Shown here: piece after piece, positions 1-9,423 of the stretch | Position numbering within the stretch: the first letter of the stretch is position 1 | Layout of the letters: each line of letters opens with the position of its first letter | Assembly: GCF_016899955.1 (NCBI RefSeq) | Contig: NZ_JACJJL010000005.1 | Coordinates: forward strand, 1 to 64,000 | Length of the DNA stretch: 64,000 nucleotides | DNA from: Marseilla massiliensis | GTDB taxonomy: Bacteria > Bacteroidota > Bacteroidia > Bacteroidales > Bacteroidaceae | Direction: 5' to 3' | Notes under the pieces: model-generated | Told to the model about the DNA's origin: nothing | Database searches by the model: none | What the model saw: the letters and a program-made list of their open reading frames with translations, nothing else | Made by a program: the position numbers and the translations under genes

Positions 1-21
1 CAGGATCAAACTCTACATTGT
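1..21 (-). rRNA. 16S ribosomal RNA, 5' end only
   Basis: The first 14 bases are the reverse complement of the universal 16S 5' sequence AGAGTTTGATCCTG. By alignment to E. coli numbering, base 1 of the rRNA falls near position 21. The gene runs off the left edge of the window on the minus strand, so only its first bases are visible. It marks the start of a ribosomal RNA operon. Confidence 0.93.
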
Positions 22-278
22 ATAATTGACTTTTATCTTCAACCCTCAACGGACGTAAAGCCCGAAGGGTCTGTTCCTTTGCCGGAACGCCTTATCCCAT
101 AGCAACGGGCCGCCGGAACCGCGGAACTTGCCGCAGGCCTTTGGCCCACATCGGATAGCCTGAATGACCAAGGGCCAACAGGCAAACCTGAATGCTACTC
201 TCTCCTCGTCTCTGTATCTCAGTTTCTCAAAGAACTCTTTCTTTTGGTGCTCATCAGGTTGTTCCCTGAAAGCGGATG

Positions 279-310
279 CAAAGGTATGACGTTTTTCGCA
301 ATCCACCAAA
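279..310 (-). promoter_or_regulatory. Promoter of the rRNA operon
   Basis: Reading the minus strand, TTTG lies at 310-307 and TACCTTTG at 286-279, with about 20 bases between. This matches the Bacteroidota promoter consensus (TTTG near -33, TAnnTTTG near -7). The leader down to the 16S start would be about 250 bases. Confidence 0.7.
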
Positions 311-392
311 CGATTCTGCAAAAAAGTTTCAAAACAGGATAAATTTTTCTTAATTATTGACAAAACAAGGCCCATATTACACAAAAAGGCAC

Positions 393-400
393 TATCTTTG
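393..400 (+). promoter_or_regulatory. -7 element upstream of the MgtC-like gene
   Basis: TATCTTTG fits the Bacteroidota -7 consensus TAnnTTTG. No TTG is found at the expected -33 distance, so the promoter is only half supported. It would give a leader of about 220 bases before the MgtC-like gene. Confidence 0.5.
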
Positions 401-522
401 TATGTTGCATACCCGCTGGCAAACCGTAAGCTAACGTTGCTTGGACAATGCCTGCAGAACGACGCAGAGAGCCCGGACGCGACAGGCGGCAGAAAAGCAG
501 CGTTGAGGTATGCAACCCATAC
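400..522 (+). other. Long-range stem in the leader of the MgtC-like gene
   Basis: GTATGTTGCATACC at 400-413 is complementary to 507-522 with a two-base bulge. The stem continues as CGCTG (414-418) with CAGCG (498-502), across a small bulge at 503-506. The enclosed 79 bases contain two weaker hairpins. The transcript predicted from the -7 element at 393-400 starts inside the left arm, so most but not all of the stem would form in RNA. It matches no riboswitch class known to me; a role in controlling the downstream gene is inference. Confidence 0.4.
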
Positions 523-623
523 AATAATATATAACAGGAAAAAAGCCAGACCAAGCATGCGGCGGAGGCACAGCAACAGCAACCAAAGCAAGGCTAAAGC
601 AAAACCCAAAACAACGACTGACT

Positions 624-1289
624 ATGGGAACAGAGTATATACTACGCATTTCGGTAGCCGCCATACTTGGCGGAATAATTGGCTTGGAAAGAAACTACCG
701 CGCCAAGGAAGCCGGGTTCAGAACCCACTTCCTGGTTGCATTGGGCAGTTCGCTCTTCATGATAATATCGCAATACGGGCTGGCGTTTGACATGACAGAG
801 GCCAGCGACATATCGTTTGACCCCTCACGCATAGCATCGCAGGTGGTAACGGGCATAGGGTTTATAGGAGCCGGCACAATAATACTACAGAAACATGTGG
901 TGAGAGGGCTCACCACGGCTGCCGGCCTGTGGGTTACCTCGGCCATTGGCCTGGCCTGCGGTTCGGGGATGTACGCCCTGGCCGCAGCCGCGACAGTGTT
1001 CGTGCTGATATGCCTGGAGATACTAAGCGTGATGCTCGACCGCTTTGGAACAAGGAACATGTCGCTCACATTCACAGCCCCCGACCGGCAAAGCATAAGC
1101 CACACCATAGGCAAACTGAAGAAAGACCGGGTGAGAATATACAACTACAGCATAAAAGAACAACATTCGCCGGAGGGAAACAAATATAAAGTGTCGATGG
1201 AAATAAAAGTGAAACGAACACAATACGAGAGCAAGATGGCCGAATTTCTGAACGAATATGACGGCGTAAGCATCGAGAGCATTGAATGA
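624..1289 (+). CDS. MgtC/SapB-family inner-membrane protein
   Basis: A 221-residue protein of the MgtC/SapB family. The N-terminal half is hydrophobic with about four membrane segments and carries the family signature GLERNYRAKEAGFRTHFLVA near residues 20-40, followed by GSSLFMI. The C-terminal 80 residues are soluble and resemble the ACT-like tail of longer MgtC proteins. In Salmonella, MgtC supports growth in low magnesium and inside macrophages and acts on the F-type ATPase; most environmental homologues have no known role. The start at 624 gives the expected N-terminus. It stands alone between the rRNA promoter region and pepT and is preceded by an unusually long, structured leader. Confidence 0.85.
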   Translation: MGTEYILRISVAAILGGIIGLERNYRAKEAGFRTHFLVALGSSLFMIISQYGLAFDMTEASDISFDPSRIASQVVTGIGFIGAGTIILQKHVVRGLTTAAGLWVTSAIGLACGSGMYALAAAATVFVLICLEILSVMLDRFGTRNMSLTFTAPDRQSISHTIGKLKKDRVRIYNYSIKEQHSPEGNKYKVSMEIKVKRTQYESKMAEFLNEYDGVSIESIE

Positions 1290-1745
1290 GAGCCACAGGC
1301 AGCCATGGCAAGGCGTGCCACCACCGGCAACAAACGGGCAACCACCACACGGCACAGGCAACCGGAAGCAAGAGCCAAAGGCCTCGGAAAACTTTTTACA
1401 GGCAGGCGTTTGCCGGGAAGCGAACGCCCATGCAGGGTCACAGAATGCACCATATTGGCACTTGAAACGGGCAGTATTGCAGCGCAAAACGAGCCGTTTC
1501 GGAACGCAAAACGGGCCGAGCCGCAACCCTCTGACATACAATCCGTTATGCAACGACGCAGACGTGGCAATAAAAAATTACAATGCCGACACTTCCACAA
1601 CATCCAATCCGGCAAACCGCACAACATGCCAAGAAAACCGACATACACAAAAACATAACCCAGCTGACGGCACATCCGACTGCGGCCACCACAAAACATT
1701 CTACTTAATTAGCTGATTTGTTTTGGCGGTATGGCATATTTATGT
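1290..1745. other. Intergenic region without a gene
   Basis: No open frame here looks coding: the translations lack any recognisable domain and are rich in Arg, Pro and Cys from GC-biased non-coding sequence. The only structure seen is the 22-bp repeat array at 1440-1527 and, at its right end, the promoter of pepT. Confidence 0.6.
1440..1527. repeat. 22-bp unit intergenic repeat, copy 1 (four units)
   Basis: Four consecutive 22-base units start at 1440, 1462, 1484 and 1506. Units 2-4 carry the core AAACGRGC; units 3 and 4 begin GCAAAACG. The first unit is degenerate. The same unit in the same period recurs at four other intergenic sites in this window. The unit consensus, GCRAAACGGSCCGTTTYG plus four loose bases, is nearly palindromic. 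Confidence 0.7.
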
Positions 1746-1753
1746 TATCTTTG
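1722..1753 (+). promoter_or_regulatory. Promoter upstream of pepT
   Basis: TTTG at 1722-1725 and TATCTTTG at 1746-1753, 20 bases apart, fit the Bacteroidota consensus. The predicted leader to the pepT start at 2042 is about 280 bases, long for a housekeeping peptidase, and contains no recognisable gene. Confidence 0.55.
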
Positions 1754-2041
1754 CATGAATGAAACCGCGCACGGCAACGCGCAAACAGGCAGGCTGGAAG
1801 CCCATTCGCAACACCTGACACATAAGGCCGGCCCAGCCAGGCTGCCACGGCCAAGCAAACCAGACGCCCGCCTTGCATAGGCAAAAGGCAAGCAAGGCCA
1901 AGACAGAGACGCGCAACAAGGCAGCCTCGACATACCGACGCCGGGCCGCCAAGGCTAATGCGGCGCTGGCAAATAAAGGGCAAGGCCCAGAAGACAACCA
2001 GAAACAGACATACAGCAGGACACAACAACAGACAACATATT

Positions 2042-3265
2042 ATGGACATTACAGAGAGATTTTTAAACTACACAAAATTCGACACGCAGTCGGCCGAGGA
2101 CAGCCAGAGCGTGCCGAGCACCAAAAAGCAACTGGCTTTTGCCGAATACCTGATGAAAGAGCTCAAAGCCGAAGGCCTTGACGACGTGGAGATGGACGAC
2201 AACGGCTATGTTTACGCCACGCTCAAGTCGAACGTCAAGGGCGAAGTGCCAACAATAGGCTTCATCAGCCACTACGACACAAGCCCCGACTGCAGCGGCA
2301 AGGACATCAAGGCCCGCATAGTGAAAAACTACGACGGCAGCGACATCACGCTGTCGGATGGCATCGTCTCGTCGCCGAAGAAATTCCCCGAACTGCTCAA
2401 CCATGTAGGCGAAGACCTCATCGTCACCGACGGTCACACCCTGCTCGGGGCCGACGACAAGGCCGGCATAGCCGAGATTGTGCAGGCCATGTGCTACATG
2501 CGCGACCACAAGGAGATAAGGCACGGCAACATACGCATTGCGTTCAACCCTGACGAAGAGATAGGCATGGGCGCCCACCACTTCGACGTGGACAAGTTTG
2601 GGTGTGAATGGGCCTACACCATGGACGGCGGAGACCTCGGAGAGCTGGAATATGAAAACTTCAACGCCGCCTCGGCCAAGGTGAACATCAAAGGCGTGAG
2701 CGTACACCCGGGCTACGCCAAGGGCAAGATGGTCAACGCGGCAAGGCTTGCAGCCGAGTTTGCCTCGATGCTGCCGGCTGACGAGACCCCCGAGACAACC
2801 GAGGGCTACCAAGGCTTCTACCACCTGATAGGCATGAATGCCAACATAGAAGGCGCCACACTGTCGTATATAATACGCGACCACGACCGCAAGAAGTTTG
2901 AAGACCGCAAGGACTTCATAGAAGACTGCGCCCGCAAGATGAACGAAAAGTACGGTGAAGGCACGTGCGTGGCTGAGGTGAAAGACCAGTATTACAACAT
3001 GAAGGAGAAGATAGACCCCAACATGCACGTAATAGACATTGTGCTGAAGGCCATGCAGGAATGCGGCGTGCCACCCCGCGTGCAGCCCATCCGTGGCGGC
3101 ACCGACGGTGCGCAGCTCAGCTTCAAAGGCCTGCCCTGCCCCAACATCTTCGCTGGAGGAGTCAATTTCCACGGTCCTTACGAATTCGTAAGCATACAGG
3201 TAATGGAAAAGGCAATGTCCATCATAATCAAGATATGCCAGCTCTCGGCCGAGTATAACGACTGA
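2042..3265 (+). CDS. pepT: Peptidase T (tripeptide aminopeptidase)
   Basis: A 407-residue cytosolic zinc aminopeptidase of family M20B that removes the N-terminal residue from tripeptides. Family motifs are all present: the metal-binding HYDTSPD, GADDKAG with the bridging aspartate, NPDEEIGMG with the catalytic glutamate pair, [12 protein letters not shown], and the C-terminal metal histidine in NFHGPYEF. The frame is open upstream to 1958, but ATG 2042 gives the normal PepT N-terminus ([17 protein letters not shown]) and is chosen. It is a single-gene unit followed by a strong hairpin. Confidence 0.96.
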   Translation: MDITERFLNYTKFDTQSAEDSQSVPSTKKQLAFAEYLMKELKAEGLDDVEMDDNGYVYATLKSNVKGEVPTIGFISHYDTSPDCSGKDIKARIVKNYDGSDITLSDGIVSSPKKFPELLNHVGEDLIVTDGHTLLGADDKAGIAEIVQAMCYMRDHKEIRHGNIRIAFNPDEEIGMGAHHFDVDKFGCEWAYTMDGGDLGELEYENFNAASAKVNIKGVSVHPGYAKGKMVNAARLAAEFASMLPADETPETTEGYQGFYHLIGMNANIEGATLSYIIRDHDRKKFEDRKDFIEDCARKMNEKYGEGTCVAEVKDQYYNMKEKIDPNMHVIDIVLKAMQECGVPPRVQPIRGGTDGAQLSFKGLPCPNIFAGGVNFHGPYEFVSIQVMEKAMSIIIKICQLSAEYND

Positions 3266-3271
3266 TAAACA

Positions 3272-3309
3272 CCGGCAGCGGCCATGCCTGCGGGGCAGGC
3301 CGCTGCCGG
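3272..3309. terminator. Bidirectional hairpin between pepT and GH92
   Basis: A perfect 12-bp stem (CCGGCAGCGGCC at 3272-3283 with 3298-3309) with a further TGCC/GGCA pairing inside its loop. It lies between two convergent genes (pepT on plus, the GH92 gene on minus). There is no clear U-tract on either side, so factor-independent termination is plausible but not certain. Confidence 0.55.
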
Positions 3310-3393
3310 ACATTATGTGCGCCACAGTGCCCGCAGGGCCATCCCACAAGCAATGGGACTCTTTGCCGAATGGCTTTCGAGGGCACGGCAAAC

Positions 3394-5565
3394 TTACATG
3401 TAGACGTCGAGCACGCCTCCGGCCATTATGTCGGAATGGCGCAAGACATACCGAAGGTGAGCCTTGCCATTGAGTCTCATCGCCTTTATCCTGTGGCCAT
3501 GGCAGCCCTTGCGGTGCACCCTCACCTCGAATGTGCGCCCGGAAGCCAGCCTTATAGCCACTCTGTCGAACAGTGGCGACCCTATTGAATACTCACCCGA
3601 CACGGGATTGACCGGATAGAAACCCATCGACGAGAACACAAACCATGAAGACATCTCGCCACAATCGTCGTTGCCGGCATATCCCGACGACGAATTGTTG
3701 TACAGCTCCGTACATATCTTATGCACAAGGTCTTGCGTCTTTTGTGGTTTGCCTGCATAATTGTAAAGGTAGGCAACGTGGTGGCTCGGCTCATTGCCGT
3801 GGACATACTGGCCTATGAAGCCGCTCGCATTGTCGTTCTTTGCCCCGCTGCTCTCGGTTAGTGAGAAAAAGGCGTCGAGCCTGTCGACAAACTTCCTGCG
3901 GCCACCGAGCAGCTCTATCAGCGCAGGTACATCATGAGGCACATACCACAGATACTGCCATGCATTGCCCTCTGTGTAAGGGTTGCCGCCGTTGGCGCCA
4001 TAGCGCAGGGGGTCGAAAGGCTCAACCCACCTGCCGTCGGACGTTCGCCCACGGAAGAAACCGCTGCCGGCATCATAGAGGTTGGCAAAACTACGGCTGC
4101 GGATGGCAAAATGCCTGGCCACGCTATCGCTTTCAAGCCTCGACGCCAGCTGCGCCACACACCAGTCGTCGAACGACTGCTCGAGGGTGATGCTAACCGA
4201 CTGCGACTGCAAATCCTCGGGCATATAACCGTATTCCTCCCAAACATCGAATGGCGAACCGGGATGGACAGTGGTGGCAGACGCCACACAGGCCCTCAGC
4301 GCACGCTCGGGGTCGATGCCACCTATGCCCTTGAGCACAGCATCAGCCACTACAGGAATGGCATGGTTGCCTATCATGCAATAATTGTCTTGCCCCCACA
4401 GCGACCATATCGGCAAATAACCGTAAGAGTCAAAGTGGGCAAGCATGCTGTTTACAAAGGCCGCATCCATCTCGGGGGCAATGATGGTGTAAAGCGGATG
4501 GGCCGCCCTGAACGTATCCCACAGCGAGAATGTTGTGTAATACTGCTGCCCGTGGGGCATCTTCTGCGTCGAATAGTCGGTAGAAGTGTATTCGCCGTTG
4601 ATGTCGCTGATAACGTTTGGCTGAATCATCGTGTGGTACAAGGCAGTATAAAACTTCTGCATCTCTGTGCTGTCGCCCTTCACCTCGATGCGCCCCAGCA
4701 TGCCATCCCACACCGCGTCGGCCCGGCGGACAAAGCCGTCGAAATCCCATCCGGGCGCCTCGTGCGCCATGTTGGCACGCGCATTGGCCAGGCTTGTGGT
4801 CGAAAGCCCTACCTTTACCACGACACAGTCGCTCCCGTCAGGGTCGAAATCCACCCATGCCTTAAGGTTGTTGCCATTGGCCACGGCAGCCCGCCCGTAG
4901 TCACGGTCGGCCGAGAGCAAAGAGCACGATGCCATGGGCCGCGACAGTTCGATGTGGAAATACACCCGGCGCAGCTTTGCCCAGCCCGTCATGACACGGT
5001 AACCCTCGATGGTCTGCGGCCCGGTGACACGCAGTTGCGACTGTATGATGCGCCTGTCCCAACTGCCTTTGGGCGCCGAGTGGTCAAGGTCTATATATAA
5101 ACGCTGCCTACACCCTTTAGGATAAGTGTAGCGATGTATGCCCGTACGGGGCGTAGCCGTGAGCTCGGCAAGTATTCCCCCGTCTAATTCAAGTGAGTAA
5201 TATCCCGGCGAGGCCTTCTCCTTAGAGTGGTCAAGGGCCGACCATACGCTGCTGTCGACAGACGGCATGAGCAGCAAGTCTATCAAATCGCATGCCCCTG
5301 TTCCGCTCAGCCGAGTATGGCTGAAGCCGCAAGTGTGTGTGTCGTTGTAGTCATACCCCGACGCCTTGTCCCAATCTGGGGCAGCTTGAGTGTCCGGGCT
5401 GAGCTGCACCATGCCAAAAGGCACCGTTGCCCCGGGGTAACAGTTGCCCGACAGAGAGTTCTCCACAGCCCCGGTGCCTATGGACGGGTTGACGTAAGCA
5501 GTGTATTTGCCGCAATATGCCGACAATGCGACAGCCAAAGACAGCAATGTGGTGATGTGTTTCAT
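3394..5565 (-). CDS. GH92 family alpha-mannosidase, secreted
   Basis: A 723-residue exo-alpha-mannosidase of glycoside hydrolase family 92, calcium-dependent enzymes that release mannose from alpha-mannosides. A Sec signal peptide covers about residues 1-18. The N-terminal GH92 domain starts at YVNPSIGTGA; the catalytic (alpha/alpha)6 domain shows FSLWDTFRAAHPL, GQDNYCMIGNH near residue 392 and YAGNDDCGEMSSW near residue 630, which holds the catalytic aspartates. In characterised alpha-1,2-mannosidases of the family a glutamate just before CMIG serves as general acid; here that stretch reads QDNY, so linkage preference may differ. It is the last gene of the minus-strand operon that starts at 13649, and begins 3 bases after the esterase stop. 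Confidence 0.9.
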   Translation of the reverse strand: MKHITTLLSLAVALSAYCGKYTAYVNPSIGTGAVENSLSGNCYPGATVPFGMVQLSPDTQAAPDWDKASGYDYNDTHTCGFSHTRLSGTGACDLIDLLLMPSVDSSVWSALDHSKEKASPGYYSLELDGGILAELTATPRTGIHRYTYPKGCRQRLYIDLDHSAPKGSWDRRIIQSQLRVTGPQTIEGYRVMTGWAKLRRVYFHIELSRPMASCSLLSADRDYGRAAVANGNNLKAWVDFDPDGSDCVVVKVGLSTTSLANARANMAHEAPGWDFDGFVRRADAVWDGMLGRIEVKGDSTEMQKFYTALYHTMIQPNVISDINGEYTSTDYSTQKMPHGQQYYTTFSLWDTFRAAHPLYTIIAPEMDAAFVNSMLAHFDSYGYLPIWSLWGQDNYCMIGNHAIPVVADAVLKGIGGIDPERALRACVASATTVHPGSPFDVWEEYGYMPEDLQSQSVSITLEQSFDDWCVAQLASRLESDSVARHFAIRSRSFANLYDAGSGFFRGRTSDGRWVEPFDPLRYGANGGNPYTEGNAWQYLWYVPHDVPALIELLGGRRKFVDRLDAFFSLTESSGAKNDNASGFIGQYVHGNEPSHHVAYLYNYAGKPQKTQDLVHKICTELYNNSSSGYAGNDDCGEMSSWFVFSSMGFYPVNPVSGEYSIGSPLFDRVAIRLASGRTFEVRVHRKGCHGHRIKAMRLNGKAHLRYVLRHSDIMAGGVLDVYM

Positions 5566-5568
5566 TTG

Positions 5569-7023
5569 TCAATAATCTGAGTTAGAACGGTATTTTCCAT
5601 AAGAAAGCAGAGGCCAGTCGTCTGTACGGAAAGGGCATGCTGGCAACCCGGCCCCGTTGTACAGCGTCACTTCCGGATTGTCTTGCCATAGATAGCGCAC
5701 AGCCACAGGCATGCTCACTCCGTCGGCCCATACCTCCACCAGGCCTGCGTCACCGTCGACGATGCGCGCTTCGGCATTGTACCACACGTGGTCAGGCCCC
5801 GCAACGGTGAATCCGGATATGCGCCCACCCCTCTGCACAAGGCCTCCGGCCACATCAGAAAATTCAACCATCACCCTGCTGTCGCCTATGATATGGTTCA
5901 TATATCGCGGTCCGGTAAACACACAGTCGTGCCCATATATGTTGGCAAGTGCTATAAGCAATAGCCGCCTTGCCACTTCCTGCTTATTTGGATAGTGTAC
6001 GTCGTTGCCCAAGCCCACATCGATGGCCGACGCCATGCCCGTGGCCGGCAGTCGGAGCGCCATGTCCTGAGCCTCACGCAACTCGGCCCACAGTGCCTCG
6101 ACAGGCTCATTGCGCCTCTCGTGGAAGTTGGCCAGCTGCACAAAGTAGAAAGGTAGCCGGTCGGCATGCCATTTTCGGCGCCAGTCGCGTATGAGCATCG
6201 TAAACAAATCGCGGTACTGCCACCCACGAAGTTCGTTTTGCTCGCCCTGATACCACAACACTCCGCGCATTGCCATAGGCACCAACGGACTAATCATGCC
6301 GTTGTAAAGAGCTGCAGGCGAATTGCGCCAAGGCATATAAGCCGCACGGTCTATGCTGTCGCGACAGTCGGGCATCAGGCGTAGAGTCTCGGCAGAAATC
6401 CACGATTCGATGTTGCTGCCTCCCCACGTCGCATCAATCACGCCCACAGGCACTCCTTCCTTTGCAGAGATCTCGCGCGCAAAGAAATAGGCAATGGCCG
6501 AAAACTCAGGCAGCGTCGACGGCCCGCAGACCTGCCACGTGGGCGAGTTTGTTACCAACCGGGCAGAAGGCACGACCGAAGCAACCTTGTGCACCTGCAG
6601 TAAACGAATGCCGGGATGAACCGAATTGGCAAGTTCTTCGTCGGCGTTGAGCACCGATGTCCAGCCTTTCACGGGATATTCCATGTTGGACTGACCCGAA
6701 CAAAGCCACACTTCACCGGCCATCACGCCATTGATAACAACCTTCTTGCCGTCGCTGACCGTTATGGAATGAGGGCCACCGGCCTTAGGCGTACGCACAG
6801 TAGCCATCCATCTACCGTTTGGTCCGGCCTTGGCCGTAACCACCTTGCCGCTCCATGAACAGCTGACAGTGACCGCCTTGCCCGGCTTGGCCGTTCCCCA
6901 TATCGGGGCGTCGGCATTCTGCTGAATCACCATGTTGTCTGAAAACAGCGGCGACAGCTTTGGCACGGCATGCGCACCGAGGCCAAACGACAGTAACAAA
7001 AGTAAAATATGTCTCATCATCAT
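5569..7023 (-). CDS. SGNH-type sialate/carbohydrate O-acetylesterase
   Basis: A 484-residue secreted esterase of the sialate O-acetylesterase (SASA) group of SGNH hydrolases. A signal peptide covers residues 1-20. The nucleophile motif GQSNMEYP lies near residue 110, and the paired Asp-His motif GNDVHYPNK near residue 340. Such enzymes in PULs remove acetyl groups from plant or host glycans; sialic acid specificity cannot be assumed, because no sialidase or sialic acid catabolism gene is present. Three consecutive ATG codons (7023, 7020, 7017) could start translation. It sits between GH3 (71 bases upstream) and GH92 (3 bases downstream), in one operon. Confidence 0.85.
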   Translation of the reverse strand: MMMRHILLLLLSFGLGAHAVPKLSPLFSDNMVIQQNADAPIWGTAKPGKAVTVSCSWSGKVVTAKAGPNGRWMATVRTPKAGGPHSITVSDGKKVVINGVMAGEVWLCSGQSNMEYPVKGWTSVLNADEELANSVHPGIRLLQVHKVASVVPSARLVTNSPTWQVCGPSTLPEFSAIAYFFAREISAKEGVPVGVIDATWGGSNIESWISAETLRLMPDCRDSIDRAAYMPWRNSPAALYNGMISPLVPMAMRGVLWYQGEQNELRGWQYRDLFTMLIRDWRRKWHADRLPFYFVQLANFHERRNEPVEALWAELREAQDMALRLPATGMASAIDVGLGNDVHYPNKQEVARRLLLIALANIYGHDCVFTGPRYMNHIIGDSRVMVEFSDVAGGLVQRGGRISGFTVAGPDHVWYNAEARIVDGDAGLVEVWADGVSMPVAVRYLWQDNPEVTLYNGAGLPACPFRTDDWPLLSYGKYRSNSDY

Positions 7024-7094
7024 TATGGTATGTATTTGTAAAAAAGAGCCTATCGTAACGCCAAACGCCAGAAACGCAAAACAGCCAAGACCGT

Positions 7095-9377
7095 TCAGCG
7101 CTCTACAACGACATTCCGCCTGATACGAATGTCATCTGACGCCGCTCCGATTTGAATTTCAAACTCACCCGGTTCGACCACTTCCTGCATGTCGGCATTG
7201 TAAAACGCCAGTTCGGAAACAGGCAGGGTCAAGGTAAACGTGGCGCTCTTGCCTCTGCCCACCAGTTTCTTTGCGAAAGCCTTGAGCTGCTGCTTGGGGG
7301 TTGCAACCGAACTGACCTTGTCGTGAACATACAGCTGAACCACCTCCTTGCCGTCCATTTTGCCCGTATTCCTCACCGTCACCTCAACCGTCAAAGTGTC
7401 GCCCGACCTCAAGACCGAGTCGCTCATGACACACTTTTCATACTCAAACGTAGTGTAACTCAACCCGGCCCCGAAGTTCCAAAGCGGCTCCGGCTTGTCG
7501 AAAACATAGTGACCCTTAGGCTCTTCGGGCGAACCGGGCTGGTCGAAAGGTTCCTCCCTGTCGGTGGCATAGTGATTGTAGAAGCACGGTGTGTTGCCTG
7601 TTGAACGCGGGAAAGACACATTGAGCTTTCCTGAAGGGTTGACACGGCCAAACAAAATGTCGGCCATCGAACGCCCCTGCTGCTCTCCGGCGTACCACTG
7701 AACCAACAACGCATCGGCATTTTCCTTCACCCATGGCATGGCCAAAGGCTTGCCGGAAATGAAAACAACTATCATCGGCTTGCCGACAGCGGCAACCGCC
7801 TCAAGCAACTGCTGCTGCACACCCGGCAATTCGAGCGAAGACAGGTCGAAGCCCTCACCTGCAGTCGAATACTTTGGCCCACGTCCCAGATACGTACTGC
7901 GCGTGCCAATGGCCACAATAGCCACATCACTGTTGCGAACAGCATCGACCGCTTCACTGATGTGAGTCGTATCGCGGCTCCACCAGTCACAACCCTCGGC
8001 GTGATTAATGGCAACCTCGTCGCCCACCAATTCACTTATGCCCTGCAACAGGCCAACCCCTTCGTCCGTGTCAGGGCCCGTCCATGCATAATCGCCATAC
8101 AGAGCTTGCGAGCTGTTAGGGCCTACAACAGCTATAGAACGGTATTTCCGTGTGTCAAGAGGCAGTATGCCACCTTTGTTTTCAAGCAGCACCGCACTCT
8201 CGTCGGCCACTTCCTTTGCCAAGGCAACCTTGCCGGCATTGCGCACAATGCCTACAACAGAAGCCGTATCGACCGTAGAACCGTCAAACAGTCCGAGCGC
8301 AAACTTAACCCTGAGCACGCGACGCACTGCCTCATCAATGCACTCGAGAGGTATCTGTCCGTCTTCGACCTGCCGCTCAAGCGTCTCATACGACGAATCG
8401 ACATTAACGTCGATACCTGCCAGGAGTGCCATCCGCGCAGCCTCCTCACGCGTAGCCACCGCATGGTGGAACGTCATCAGGCGCTCCACCGACCCCCAAT
8501 CAGAATAAACATATCCGTCGAATCCCAACTCGCCCCGCAATATGTCGGTCATGTAACGGCGCGAGCCCGACACCGGCACTCCGTCGTAAGCACTGTAACA
8601 ACTCATCACTGCCATGGGCGAAGTCTCACGTATCACCCGCCTGAAAGGATAGAGATAGAGGTTGTACAAATCGCGTTCTCCACCAGCGACCGAAGCACAA
8701 TTAAGGCCTCCCGACGGGCTCCCGTGGGCCACGAAGTGCTTCGGCATGCAGGCAATACCACGGCTTTGGTAGCCTTTGACGAAAGCAATGCCCATCTCGG
8801 CGATGAGGAACGGGTCTTCACCATAAGTTTCTTCGATGCGGCCCCATCGCAGTTCGCGTGCAATGTCAAGCACTGGCGACAGCACCTGCCTTATGCCAAT
8901 GGCAGACGCCTCCTCGCCCGCAGCGGCGGTCATGCGTTCAACCAAGCCTGGATTGAACGTGCTTCCCTGTGCCAAGGCATGCGGGAACAGCGTGCATCCG
9001 TTCTGCACTATACCTTGAATGCCTTCCGCACAAGCAAGCACCGGTATGCCCAACCTGGTGTGTGACCGCATGTATTCATGCAGCTTGGCATACATCACAG
9101 CGCAGTCGTAGGCCGACATTCCCATCTCATGTGTTGTTCCATAACTCTGCCCAGAGAAGATTCCGTCAATTTGGTCAGCCTTCCCCGAGGCTCGGTTCTG
9201 CAACTGCAACACTTTCTCATGAAGCGTCATTCGCCCCAATAGATCGTCCACCCTTTGATCAACCGGCGCAGACTTGTCCTTGTACAAAGGTTCGGCTTGT
9301 CGGGCTGAGGCACCGACAGCGATGGCACCAGCGGCAAGGAACATCACCAGCAACCTAACATTAAAATATCGTTCCAT
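7095..9377 (-). CDS. GH3 family beta-glycosidase, secreted
   Basis: A 760-residue GH3 enzyme of the BglX type with signal peptide (about residues 1-25), an N-terminal TIM barrel, the (alpha/beta)6 sandwich and a C-terminal fibronectin III-like domain (KEVVQLYVHD onward). The nucleophile is Asp 293 in GYVYSDWGS; other family motifs are SPVLDIARELRWGR, EETYGEDPFL and MPKHFVAHG. GH3 members of this form hydrolyse beta-glucosides, beta-xylosides or similar non-reducing end sugars; the exact sugar is not readable here. The gene lies 46 bases after the first GH-D gene and is co-directional with the whole arm. Confidence 0.93.
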   Translation of the reverse strand: MERYFNVRLLVMFLAAGAIAVGASARQAEPLYKDKSAPVDQRVDDLLGRMTLHEKVLQLQNRASGKADQIDGIFSGQSYGTTHEMGMSAYDCAVMYAKLHEYMRSHTRLGIPVLACAEGIQGIVQNGCTLFPHALAQGSTFNPGLVERMTAAAGEEASAIGIRQVLSPVLDIARELRWGRIEETYGEDPFLIAEMGIAFVKGYQSRGIACMPKHFVAHGSPSGGLNCASVAGGERDLYNLYLYPFRRVIRETSPMAVMSCYSAYDGVPVSGSRRYMTDILRGELGFDGYVYSDWGSVERLMTFHHAVATREEAARMALLAGIDVNVDSSYETLERQVEDGQIPLECIDEAVRRVLRVKFALGLFDGSTVDTASVVGIVRNAGKVALAKEVADESAVLLENKGGILPLDTRKYRSIAVVGPNSSQALYGDYAWTGPDTDEGVGLLQGISELVGDEVAINHAEGCDWWSRDTTHISEAVDAVRNSDVAIVAIGTRSTYLGRGPKYSTAGEGFDLSSLELPGVQQQLLEAVAAVGKPMIVVFISGKPLAMPWVKENADALLVQWYAGEQQGRSMADILFGRVNPSGKLNVSFPRSTGNTPCFYNHYATDREEPFDQPGSPEEPKGHYVFDKPEPLWNFGAGLSYTTFEYEKCVMSDSVLRSGDTLTVEVTVRNTGKMDGKEVVQLYVHDKVSSVATPKQQLKAFAKKLVGRGKSATFTLTLPVSELAFYNADMQEVVEPGEFEIQIGAASDDIRIRRNVVVER

Positions 9378-9423
9378 CTGTTTTCTGATATCATGTCACA
9401 TGTAAAGCACGACAATAAGCCTG

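Noticed and set aside
398..790. Small gene before the MgtC-like gene
   Set aside because: It overlaps the MgtC-like gene in another frame and its translation has no recognisable features; the region is better explained as a structured leader.
1958..2041. N-terminal extension of peptidase T
   Set aside because: The residues before Met at 2042 are Arg/Gln/Lys-rich and absent from the family; [10 protein letters not shown] is the standard start.
2063..3391. A 442-codon open frame antisense to pepT
   Set aside because: No family resemblance, Val/His/Ala-rich shadow of a gene whose motifs are fully conserved on the plus strand.
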